From contig JAEDGL010000068.1 of assembly GCA_016297535.1 (NCBI GenBank), positions 1 through 12,554 on the forward strand: a DNA stretch of 12,554 nt, read 5' to 3'. Below, in pieces: positions 7,175 through 12,554 of the stretch; the stretch's first letter is position 1; every line of letters starts with the position of its first letter. Source of the DNA: Clostridia bacterium (lineage in GTDB: Bacteria; Bacillota; Clostridia; Christensenellales; Aristaeellaceae). The notes beneath the pieces were generated by a model. The model ran no database searches. It was not told the origin of the DNA and was given only the letters and a program-made list of their open reading frames with translations. The position numbers and the translations under genes were made by a program.

Positions 7175-8092
7175 TCACCTTTCCAGATAAAACAGCTCCA
7201 GAATCAGCGGCCAGCTCTCCGCTTCCTCTACATAAACCTCGTCATATTCGTTGTCGCCAACATCAAAACCGCCCAGATAATCATAGCGCTGCGCCTCAAA
7301 GGACACGCTTTGCAGCTTCTGCGCAAGGCCGAGGTACTGGCTGCGGGTGATGCTTGTTTGCATGTGCCCGGCATTGGCCTCCACGCTGTGCCAGAAGGCC
7401 TCGGGATCCGCCTGCACCATCGCCTTTACCCTGGAAACAAACGCCTTGATAAACGTTTCCTGGCGCGCCAGACGGCCGTTATTCGAAAAGGGAATGCTGA
7501 TGTCCCGGTACAGCGTGTAATCCGCCACGTTTTCATCGGTCAGCGTAACCACGGCGCCCGCCGTCAGCTCCGGGTGCAGGTGCGCCACATCGTTATTGGG
7601 CACGGTCACCTCCACGCATCCCACCAGCGCGTTGCCCGCAACAATGCCGCTCTGATTGGTTACCACGTACTCGTGAATGGGCACGCCACCCAGCAGCCGG
7701 GAAACGGCATGCACCAGGTTCTCGCAGCTAACCCGGCCCCCGTCGCCATAGGTATAGGCATATCCCAGATGCGAAACATACCGGTCGCGCCATGTACCGT
7801 CCATTGTGTAGCGGTCAATCATGGTCATGGTATCCCGGCTGATGGCAAGGATGCGCATGGTTTGGTGGTATTCGTCCAGAATGATCAGGTTGATGGTATC
7901 CGCGCGCGGCGCGATGGAGTAGCGGTCCGTTGTTGTCATCGGGCCGTCCGAGTCAACGCCCGCGTACAGAATGGTTGTGATCTTCGGGTTATACTCGTAC
8001 GCAACGCCCTGATATTCAACAAGCTGATAGCCCTGTGCAAGCGCCAGCCCCGGCACAAGGCAGAGAAGGATGAGCGCAAACAGCCGTTTCAT
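7175..8092 (-). CDS. LytR-CpsA-Psr (LCP) family glycopolymer transferase-like protein with signal peptide
   Basis: LCP proteins transfer lipid-linked glycopolymers to peptidoglycan outside the membrane. This 305-residue protein has family landmarks in order: GVDSDG (45-50), RADTINLIILD (63-73), ISRDT (84-88), the VGCVEVTVP strand (157-165), and an arginine-rich segment YRDISIPFSNNGRLARQETF (195-214) with Arg196, Arg207 and Arg210 matching conserved positions. The N-terminus MKRLFALILLCLVPGLALAQG looks like a cleavable signal peptide with an ALA-Q site; most family members have an uncleaved membrane anchor. The ATG at 8092 follows GGGGAGG and overlaps the kinase stop by 4 nt (ATGA). In this operon it likely attaches the regulated polysaccharide to the wall, but a hydrolase or binding role cannot be excluded. 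Confidence 0.85.
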   Translation of the reverse strand: MKRLFALILLCLVPGLALAQGYQLVEYQGVAYEYNPKITTILYAGVDSDGPMTTTDRYSIAPRADTINLIILDEYHQTMRILAISRDTMTMIDRYTMDGTWRDRYVSHLGYAYTYGDGGRVSCENLVHAVSRLLGGVPIHEYVVTNQSGIVAGNALVGCVEVTVPNNDVAHLHPELTAGAVVTLTDENVADYTLYRDISIPFSNNGRLARQETFIKAFVSRVKAMVQADPEAFWHSVEANAGHMQTSITRSQYLGLAQKLQSVSFEAQRYDYLGGFDVGDNEYDEVYVEEAESWPLILELFYLER

Positions 8093-8826
8093 TGCTTTTC
8101 CTCCCCATAGCCGTAGCTGTATTTTCTGTAGCCGTATTTGCCGTAGCCGTAGCGTTTTCCGTACTTTCCGTATTTGCCGTAGCGATTGTTCTTGCTGTTT
8201 ACCTTGTTGAGCACTATGCCCAGAATCTTCGCGTTTGACCGCTCCAGCAGATCAATGGCGTGCGAAAGATCCTGCTGCTCCGTTACGCCGCACTCCACAA
8301 CGATCAGCGTGGTATCGCATTTGGGCGCGATGATGGTTGTATCCACCACCAGATTGACCGGCGGGGTATCGACGATGACATAGTCATATTCCTGCTTGAG
8401 GCGTTTGAGCAGCTTGTCCATCTGTATACCGGAAACAAGCTCGCTGGGGTTGGGCGCCCTGCGGCCGCAGAAAATGATGTCCAGCTGCGGCCTGTCCGTA
8501 GGATAAATGATTTTTTCAGCCGATACGTTGTCGCACAGGTAATCGCTCAGGCCAAAGGTCTTCTGTGTAATTTTGTACCGCTTTTTCATTCTGGAATTGC
8601 GGATATCACAATCCACAAAGGCCACCCGCTTGCCTTCCAGCCCGGCAAGGCTTTGCGCCAGGCGAAACGCCAGCGAGGATTTGCCCTCGTGTGCCAGCGA
8701 GCTGGTAACCGCAAATACGTTGGTTTTGTAGCCCGCCATCTGGATGGCGCCGCGCAGCATGTTGATTGCCTCGCACGCATGGTAGTCAAGCGGCTTGACC
8801 TGCGGTTCGATGTGAACGGCTTCCAC
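8089..8826 (-). CDS. Bacterial tyrosine kinase (CpsD/CapB type)
   Basis: A 245-residue cytoplasmic BY-kinase that autophosphorylates on a C-terminal tyrosine cluster and, with its membrane adaptor, controls polysaccharide assembly. Walker A is TSSLAHEGKSS (41-51), Walker A' is VAFVDCDIRNSRM (68-80), and Walker B is YVIVDTPP (149-156). An N-terminal EAINMLRGAIQ segment corresponds to the oligomerisation helix. The tail (216-241) has 10 tyrosines in 26 residues. Start: GTG at 8826 with GGGAGG 8 nt upstream gives the normal family N-terminus; starting at 8919 would add 31 residues unlike the family. It overlaps the adaptor gene by 41 nt. The kinase lacks its own transmembrane part, so it depends on the upstream CpsC-like protein, as in Gram-positive two-protein systems. 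Confidence 0.95.
   Translation of the reverse strand: MEAVHIEPQVKPLDYHACEAINMLRGAIQMAGYKTNVFAVTSSLAHEGKSSLAFRLAQSLAGLEGKRVAFVDCDIRNSRMKKRYKITQKTFGLSDYLCDNVSAEKIIYPTDRPQLDIIFCGRRAPNPSELVSGIQMDKLLKRLKQEYDYVIVDTPPVNLVVDTTIIAPKCDTTLIVVECGVTEQQDLSHAIDLLERSNAKILGIVLNKVNSKNNRYGKYGKYGKRYGYGKYGYRKYSYGYGEEKQ
8104..8181 (-). repeat. Tyrosine/glycine-rich low-complexity repeat in the kinase tail
   Basis: Short in-frame repeats encode alternating Tyr-Gly-Lys and Tyr-Gly units (residues 216-241), visible on the plus strand as recurring CCGTA and CCGTATTTGCCGTAG words. Such tails are the autophosphorylation sites of BY-kinases. The DNA repeats make the number of tyrosines liable to change by slippage. Confidence 0.8.
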
Positions 8827-9562
8827 GGTTCTTTCCTCCCTGATTGTTGCTGTCTTCGTCGTACTCCGGGATCTCCGCAAGTACGCTGTAGCGGGTAAGC
8901 CTGTGCACGTCCTCTTCATCCTTGATCGTGTTGTCCAGCAGGAAACGCAGAACGATCACGCCGCACATCAGCACCATGCCTGCCAGCGCGCCGAGCGCGA
9001 CATGCCTGATGAGCCCCGTTTTGTTGATGGTGACAGCGTCGCCTTCCGCATAGTCGATCACCGAGGGCGTTTCCTGCCCTACAATGCGAAAGATGCTGTC
9101 CACGCCAAAGCGGATCAGCGAATTGGCAATGACCACGCTGCGTTCCGGCTCGTCCGTGGTAACGCTGATTTTGAGAATATGCGTATCATTGGGGTTTGTA
9201 ACCGAAATGTGCGTGCCCAGCTGCTTGTAATCCATTTCCAGCCCAAGATCCGCAATCACCTTTTTCAGCACGTTCCGGCTGGTCAGAATGCTGGAATAGT
9301 CCTGCGTCAGGGCGGCGCTGAGCTGTACCTCCTGAAGGCTGACGATCGAATCGGAATTGGAAATGTAGATCTGCGCCTCCGCGCTGTATGTGGGCTTTTC
9401 CACAAAAAGGTTGTAAACGCCCATCACGCCGCCAAAAACGATCATCGCCAGCACAATCAAGTACCAGCGCCCCAGCAGCGCTCTGACAACCTCCAGCAGA
9501 TCGATCGTGTCTTCCATGTCTTTTGAATCCATAGCTTTTGTTCCCGCCTGTTCAGTATTCAT
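8786..9562 (-). CDS. Wzz/CpsC-type chain-length determinant, kinase adaptor
   Basis: A 258-residue membrane protein with the Wzz topology: a cytoplasmic N-terminus, TM1 at about 33-53, an extracellular domain starting PTYSAEAQIYIS (57-68), and TM2 at about 187-209. The cytoplasmic tail LDNTIKDEEDVHRLT then VLAEIPEYDED is the part that activates the separate tyrosine kinase in Gram-positive CpsC/CapA proteins. The tail ends with a basic stretch (GGKNRGSRSHR). The ATG at 9562 has AAAGGG about 9 nt upstream and overlaps the phosphatase gene by 11 nt; a second in-frame ATG at 9532 is a possible alternative. The kinase gene starts 41 nt before this gene ends. Confidence 0.93.
   Translation of the reverse strand: MNTEQAGTKAMDSKDMEDTIDLLEVVRALLGRWYLIVLAMIVFGGVMGVYNLFVEKPTYSAEAQIYISNSDSIVSLQEVQLSAALTQDYSSILTSRNVLKKVIADLGLEMDYKQLGTHISVTNPNDTHILKISVTTDEPERSVVIANSLIRFGVDSIFRIVGQETPSVIDYAEGDAVTINKTGLIRHVALGALAGMVLMCGVIVLRFLLDNTIKDEEDVHRLTRYSVLAEIPEYDEDSNNQGGKNRGSRSHRTAGQAA
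8835..8840 (-). promoter_or_regulatory. Ribosome binding site fixing the kinase GTG start
   Basis: GGGAGG on the minus strand lies 8 nt before the GTG at 8826, inside the 3' end of the adaptor gene. It is the evidence for the non-ATG start of the tyrosine kinase. Confidence 0.75.
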
Positions 9563-10247
9563 CCTTCAGAACCCTTTCAGCATTCCGGTTCATGGCCTCC
9601 AGAAAGCCGTGGCTGCTCAGCCATGCCGTGGACGGCTTCGTGCGCAGCGGCCTGAAATGCGTTCCATGCGTATCCGAACCCATCAGTTCCACCACGCCAT
9701 TTTTGATGTGCTTCAAAAACGGGTTGTACCTGAAAAGCCCATAGGTTCGCTGGATCGTATCATAGTTCATTTGCAGCAGGGCGCCCTCCTGCTTTAGCGC
9801 CCGCAGGTTTGCGGGATTCATCAGGCACCGGTAGCGCTCGTAATGCGCAAGAATGGGGACGCAGCCGCACTCCGAAACAGCGCTCAGGCCATAGCACAGC
9901 TCCCGGAAGCCGACCTCCTCCTCAAACTCCACCAGCGCGTATCGGCTGGATGCAAGCGTAAGCGCCCGGCCGGATTCCAGCATCGCCGGCAGCCGGGAAT
10001 GATAGAAGCACTCCATGCCCGGATACAGGCGTATGCCCAGCCGTTCGGCCTCCGGCTGCAGCTGCTGCAGGGCGTCAAGCACCCGTTCCCGAAAACCCTC
10101 CTCCGCGTCCGGCAGCAGGTGCGGCGTGGCGATCACGGCATCAAACCCCTGCTCCCTGGCCATTTTCAGCGTTTCGATTGCTTCCTCCAAACAGGTTGCG
10201 CCGTCATCAATCCCCGGAAGCACATGACTGTGTAGATCAATCAGCAT
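9552..10247 (-). CDS. PHP-type protein-tyrosine phosphatase (CpsB/YwqE type)
   Basis: A 231-residue metal-dependent phosphatase of the polymerase and histidinol phosphatase superfamily, which dephosphorylates the BY-kinase and its targets. Metal ligands are visible in order: His6 and His8 in IDLHSHVLPGIDDG, His43 in ATPH, Glu79 in PGMEC, His135 in LAHYERY, and Asp192/His194 in GSDTHG, so the site looks complete. Length is near the family norm (240-255). The ATG at 10247 has AGGAGGAG about 11 nt upstream. It is the first gene of the five-gene operon phosphatase-adaptor-kinase-LCP-secreted protein and comes after a leader of about 325 nt. In streptococcal capsule loci the same gene order occurs, but is followed by glycosyltransferases that are missing here. 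Confidence 0.95.
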   Translation of the reverse strand: MLIDLHSHVLPGIDDGATCLEEAIETLKMAREQGFDAVIATPHLLPDAEEGFRERVLDALQQLQPEAERLGIRLYPGMECFYHSRLPAMLESGRALTLASSRYALVEFEEEVGFRELCYGLSAVSECGCVPILAHYERYRCLMNPANLRALKQEGALLQMNYDTIQRTYGLFRYNPFLKHIKNGVVELMGSDTHGTHFRPLRTKPSTAWLSSHGFLEAMNRNAERVLKDEY

Positions 10248-10573
10248 CGGTTTCTTTTCTCCTCCTATTCATCGCCGTCGAAACGAATGCTTCCCGCCGC
10301 CCCTGACGGCCGGATGAAGCATCCCGAAATACAGCCAGAGCACCGGGTAGCATGGCGTATTCGCCGCCACCCACCCGTACCTGGAGCCTGCGTTCCACCA
10401 TACCGGCTGATCTTTCCGTCGATCCGCCTGTGGAACGGTTTGGGATCAAGCTTTTCGTAGCGCACGGTCAGAGAGGTTGAGAGAGGGTCATGGCTGCCAT
10501 GGACAGCTTCTGTCCATCGGCCTGTCTGCTAAGCTGTAAAGCCAACCTTCCCTTTACCTAATGACAGAAGAAT
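10248..10573 (-). other. Long 5' leader of the polysaccharide operon, no convincing gene
   Basis: About 325 nt between the predicted transcription start and the phosphatase ATG. Local hairpins are visible: a 7-bp TGGACAG/CTGTCCA stem with a 3-nt loop (about 10500-10516), GGATG/CATCC around CTT (10312-10324), and GCCGTC/GACGGC (10274-10310) just ahead of the ribosome binding site. Several short frames are open in parallel: 10265-10465 (GTG start, 66 codons), 10269-10445 (58 codons, aromatic-rich, no usable start), and 10468-10545 (TTG start, 25 codons). None has a good ribosome binding site. No known riboswitch consensus and no U-run terminator was recognised. It may be a regulatory leader or the remains of a lost gene. 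Confidence 0.45.
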
Positions 10574-10579
10574 ATTCAT

Positions 10580-10611
10580 ATTATACGCGCAAAGAATGAC
10601 AAAAGAATGAC
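10580..10611 (-). promoter_or_regulatory. Activator-type promoter of the polysaccharide operon with SARP-like direct repeats
   Basis: On the minus strand the -10 box is a perfect TATAAT (10580-10585). At the -35 position (16-18 bp away) only ATTCTT/TTCTTT is found, a poor match. Two identical heptamers GTCATTC (10605-10611 and 10594-10600) occupy this place, separated by TTTT, giving an 11-bp period. The inner one is 8 bp from the -10 box. This is the layout known for SARP activators in Streptomyces. A related GTCATTA lies downstream at 10559-10565. Predicted start near 10573. Confidence 0.65.
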
Positions 10612-10684
10612 AAACGGCTGTACTCCGGCCTGCTGCTCCTTCACGAACGCCGAAACGGTTTCAAGCCGCATTAAAAAACGGGTC

Positions 10685-10705
10685 TTGCCGGGCAATGCCC
10701 TGCCA
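10685..10705. promoter_or_regulatory. Imperfect inverted repeat next to the mannosidase -35 box
   Basis: A 21-bp dyad centred on 10695, with core GGGCA-A-TGCCC (10690-10700) and 8 of 10 positions paired, ends one base before the -35 box of the mannosidase promoter. It could be an operator or activator site for a sugar-responsive regulator; no regulator gene is nearby. Confidence 0.4.
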
Positions 10706-10706
10706 A

Positions 10707-10735
10707 TTGATTTTTCGTTTCTTTTGGGATATAAT
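10707..10735 (+). promoter_or_regulatory. Housekeeping promoter of the alpha-mannosidase gene
   Basis: TTGATT (10707-10712) and TATAAT (10730-10735) are separated by exactly 17 bp with a T-rich spacer. The predicted start is near 10742, which leaves a leader of about 230 nt before the ATG at 10974. Confidence 0.8.
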
Positions 10736-10741
10736 ACACAA

Positions 10742-10973
10742 ACCATCGCAAGCAACAAAAGATATTCCACGCTGTTTTGAACCACAGAAAAAGCTCCTGA
10801 ATGTGCATGCAGGAGCCTGCGCCCGGCCGGAAGGAGCAAAGGGTTACGCTGTGCGCAAACGGATGAATGCAGCTGTACCAGGATGGCTGCGATGGCACAT
10901 GCACGGTGCAGGCAGCTTTATCAACCGGGAAAAGCCTGATCTCCATTGATCATCAACACAGGAGGTTTCCAGT
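10742..10973 (+). other. 5' leader of the alpha-mannosidase gene, possible small ORF
   Basis: A leader of about 230 nt. It contains the 10793-10816 hairpin and a GCAGC/GCTGC stem around 10870-10890. A short frame at 10851-10949 (GTG start, 32 codons) has AAAGGG 7 nt upstream and ends 24 nt before the mannosidase ATG; its product would begin VRKRMNAAVPGWLRWHMHG. AGGAGG (about 10960) serves the mannosidase. No known riboswitch class was recognised. Confidence 0.4.
10787..10816 (-). terminator. Minus-strand intrinsic terminator inside the mannosidase leader
   Basis: Read on the minus strand, GCTCCTG and CAGGAGC form a perfect 7-bp stem with a 10-nt loop, followed directly by TTTTTC. It would stop transcripts coming leftward from the mannosidase region before they reach the polysaccharide promoter. 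On the plus strand no U run follows, so there it would only be a leader hairpin. Confidence 0.5.
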
Positions 10974-12554
10974 ATGCTAACCGCCAAAGGCACGGAACAA
11001 ACCATCAACAAACTCAAGCGTTTTACCCAAACGCTGTACAACCGTCTGTTTACGCCCGTTGGTCAGGCGCAGAACCAGCGCCTGTACGAAACCATCACGC
11101 CGCTTCACCAGATCCCGGCAGAGGAGCTGTTTGCGTCCGTGGAAGGAAAAACGCGCTGGGGCGGCGAGGGGGTGTACGGCTGGTTTAGGGCCGAGTACAC
11201 CGTACCGGCGCAGCTGCACGGCAAGGCGCTGTATCTGTATCCCCGCACCGAGGCCTATGAAGGCACGCTGTGGGTAAACGGCCGCATTCACTCCAACTAT
11301 GCGGCCAAATTTGTGGAGGGCTCTCACGGCAACCACTACTGCAACCGCATCACCGCCGGTGCAAAGGCGGGCGAAACCTTCGCGTTTGCGCTGGAATGCT
11401 ATGCCTATCACGACATGCCCGGAACCCAGCCTTTGACGGATGAACGCCTCAAGGACTACACCTATCCCATCGGCGCAATGGAGATTTGCGTACGGGATGA
11501 TGAATACATGGACTTCCTGTTTGACCTGCGCACGCTGATCAGCCTGCGCGACGCGCTGCCGGAAAGCGCGTTCCGCCGTGCCGAAGTGGAAAACGCACTG
11601 GTCGCCGCGCATCAGAAGCTGTATTACGATCCCGACAGCTGCACGCAGGAGCAGTTCCGTACCGCGCTGCGCGCCGCCGCGCCCATCCTGAAGGAGCAGC
11701 TTTCCCGCACCAACGGCTGCGAGGCTCCGTGGGTGGGCCTGATCGGCCACAGCCACATGGATACCGCCTGGCTCTGGCCCATCAGCGAGACCGAAAAGAA
11801 ATGCGCCCGCACCTACGCCAATCAGCTGAACCTGATGGAGGAATACCCGGAATACCTGTTCGTGCAGTCCTCCGCCTATCACAGCGATATCATCCGCCGC
11901 AACAATCCCGAGCTGTTTTCCCGCATCCAGAAAGCGGTGGCCGAAGGCCGCTACGAGCCCAACGGCGGCGTATGGGTGGAATGCGACTGCAACCTGACCG
12001 GCGGCGAGTACATGGTGCGCCAGTTCCTGTGGGGCCAGCGCTTTACCCGCAAGTATTTCAACTATACCTCCGACTGCTTCTGGCTGCCGGATACCTTCGG
12101 GTATTCCTTTGCCATTCCCCAGATCATGAAGGGCTGCGGCGTGGATTATTTCCTGACCACCAAAATGGCCTGGAACGATACCACCCGCTTCCCCTACACC
12201 TCGTTCTACTGGCAGGGCATGGATGGAACAAAGGTGCTTACGCACCTCAACCGCACCCACATCGGCCCCACGCCGGAAACGCTGCACGACATCACCGATG
12301 GCTCGGACGCCATTATGGAAAAGGGCGTTTCGCCCATGCGCCTGTTCTCCTTTGGCCGCGGCGACGGCGGCGGCGGCCCTGAGTTTGAAATGCTGGAAAT
12401 GGCCCGCCGCCTGGGCAACCTGAACGGCGCGCCCCGCAGCGGTTACCAGACCGTGTCCCGGTTTATGAAGCAGCTGGAGGAAAGCATCCACGATCCCAGC
12501 ACCTATGCGGGCGAGATGTATCTGGAACTGCACCGCGGCACGCTGACCAACCAG
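10974..12554 (+). CDS. Glycoside hydrolase family 38 alpha-mannosidase (C-terminus beyond right edge)
   Basis: The first 527 residues of a GH38 retaining, zinc-dependent alpha-mannosidase; full-length bacterial members are about 1,000 residues. An N-terminal beta-sandwich-like region (about 60-170, with GVYGWFRAEYTVP and TLWVNG) precedes the catalytic domain. The zinc motif is GHSHMD (258-263: His259, His261, Asp263). The nucleophile is Asp373 in FWLPDTFGYS. GRGDGGGGP (461-469) and ELHRGTLTNQ (518-527) are also typical. No signal peptide is seen, so it is probably cytoplasmic and degrades imported mannosides or internal glycans. The ATG at 10974 has AGGAGG about 8 nt upstream. It is transcribed away from the polysaccharide operon from its own promoter. 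Anomer specificity and linkage cannot be told from this part. Confidence 0.95.
   Translation, partial: MLTAKGTEQTINKLKRFTQTLYNRLFTPVGQAQNQRLYETITPLHQIPAEELFASVEGKTRWGGEGVYGWFRAEYTVPAQLHGKALYLYPRTEAYEGTLWVNGRIHSNYAAKFVEGSHGNHYCNRITAGAKAGETFAFALECYAYHDMPGTQPLTDERLKDYTYPIGAMEICVRDDEYMDFLFDLRTLISLRDALPESAFRRAEVENALVAAHQKLYYDPDSCTQEQFRTALRAAAPILKEQLSRTNGCEAPWVGLIGHSHMDTAWLWPISETEKKCARTYANQLNLMEEYPEYLFVQSSAYHSDIIRRNNPELFSRIQKAVAEGRYEPNGGVWVECDCNLTGGEYMVRQFLWGQRFTRKYFNYTSDCFWLPDTFGYSFAIPQIMKGCGVDYFLTTKMAWNDTTRFPYTSFYWQGMDGTKVLTHLNRTHIGPTPETLHDITDGSDAIMEKGVSPMRLFSFGRGDGGGGPEFEMLEMARRLGNLNGAPRSGYQTVSRFMKQLEESIHDPSTYAGEMYLELHRGTLTNQ

Noticed and set aside
8104..8181. The short repeats as a possible CRISPR array.
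   Set aside because: The units are 6-15 nt, in frame with the kinase and without spacers; they encode the tyrosine cluster.
8827..8919. A 31-residue N-terminal extension of the tyrosine kinase.
   Set aside because: It reads in a second frame through the conserved cytoplasmic tail of the adaptor gene and does not resemble the family N-terminus; GTG 8826 has a strong ribosome binding site.
10237..10465. Two overlapping short minus-strand frames (70 and 66 codons) ahead of the phosphatase gene.
   Set aside because: Neither has a ribosome binding site or a recognisable domain, and they overlap each other in a GC-rich leader where all three frames are open; recorded as leader rather than genes.
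10831..10905. A c-di-GMP riboswitch-like impression (GCAAA, GTTAC and CGATGG words) in the mannosidase leader.
   Set aside because: The conserved words are not in the order or spacing of the GEMM consensus and the required paired helices cannot be drawn.
10977..12533. A 518-codon open frame on the minus strand, antisense to the mannosidase.
   Set aside because: The plus strand encodes an intact GH38 enzyme with all motifs and a good ribosome binding site. The antisense product is a composition-driven low-complexity Ala/Gly/Val/His sequence, as expected opposite a GC-rich gene.

Overview
The window is GC-rich, densely packed, and has strong AGGAGG-type ribosome binding sites. It carries a class I dihydroorotase, a CpsB/CpsC/CpsD-type tyrosine phosphorelay, an LCP-family protein, and a LytS-type kinase paired with a regulator whose output domain resembles the SARP family. 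Together these point to a Gram-positive anaerobe of the Clostridia, probably a host-associated lineage. Genus cannot be read from the sequence, and no mobile element, tRNA, rRNA or CRISPR array was seen.

Layout. (1) Positions 1-2741, minus strand: a pyrimidine operon pyrC-carA-carB (carB runs off the left edge). The genes overlap end to end and are driven by a near-consensus promoter (TTGACA, 17 bp, TATTAT) with a leader of only about 30 nt. (2) 2911-4296, plus strand: an MFS transporter of unknown substrate, closed by a 12-bp hairpin terminator. (3) 4407-6523, plus strand: a two-component pair, a 7-TM LytS-type histidine kinase and a response regulator with a SARP-like winged helix, joined by an ATGA overlap. 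(4) 10247 down to 6555, minus strand, convergent with the regulator: five overlapping genes. These are a PHP-type phosphotyrosine phosphatase, a Wzz/CpsC chain-length/adaptor protein, a BY-kinase with a tyrosine-rich tail, an LCP-type protein with a signal peptide, and a small secreted protein of unknown function. (5) 10248-10973: a 726-bp divergent control region without a convincing gene, holding two promoters, two long leaders, an inverted repeat and a minus-strand terminator. (6) 10974 to the right edge, plus strand: a GH38 alpha-mannosidase, incomplete at its C-terminus.

How it may fit together. The five-gene operon is a regulatory and attachment module for a cell-surface polysaccharide, yet no glycosyltransferase, flippase or polymerase lies in the window, so it would act on glycan made elsewhere. 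Its promoter has a perfect -10 box, a poor -35, and two identical heptamers GTCATTC spaced 11 bp apart, the nearer one 8 bp from the -10. That is the published geometry of SARP-activated promoters, and the neighbouring response regulator has a SARP-like output domain. The most interesting proposal here is therefore a membrane-sensing two-component system that directly switches on the tyrosine-kinase polysaccharide module next to it. This is an inference from sequence geometry and needs a binding test.
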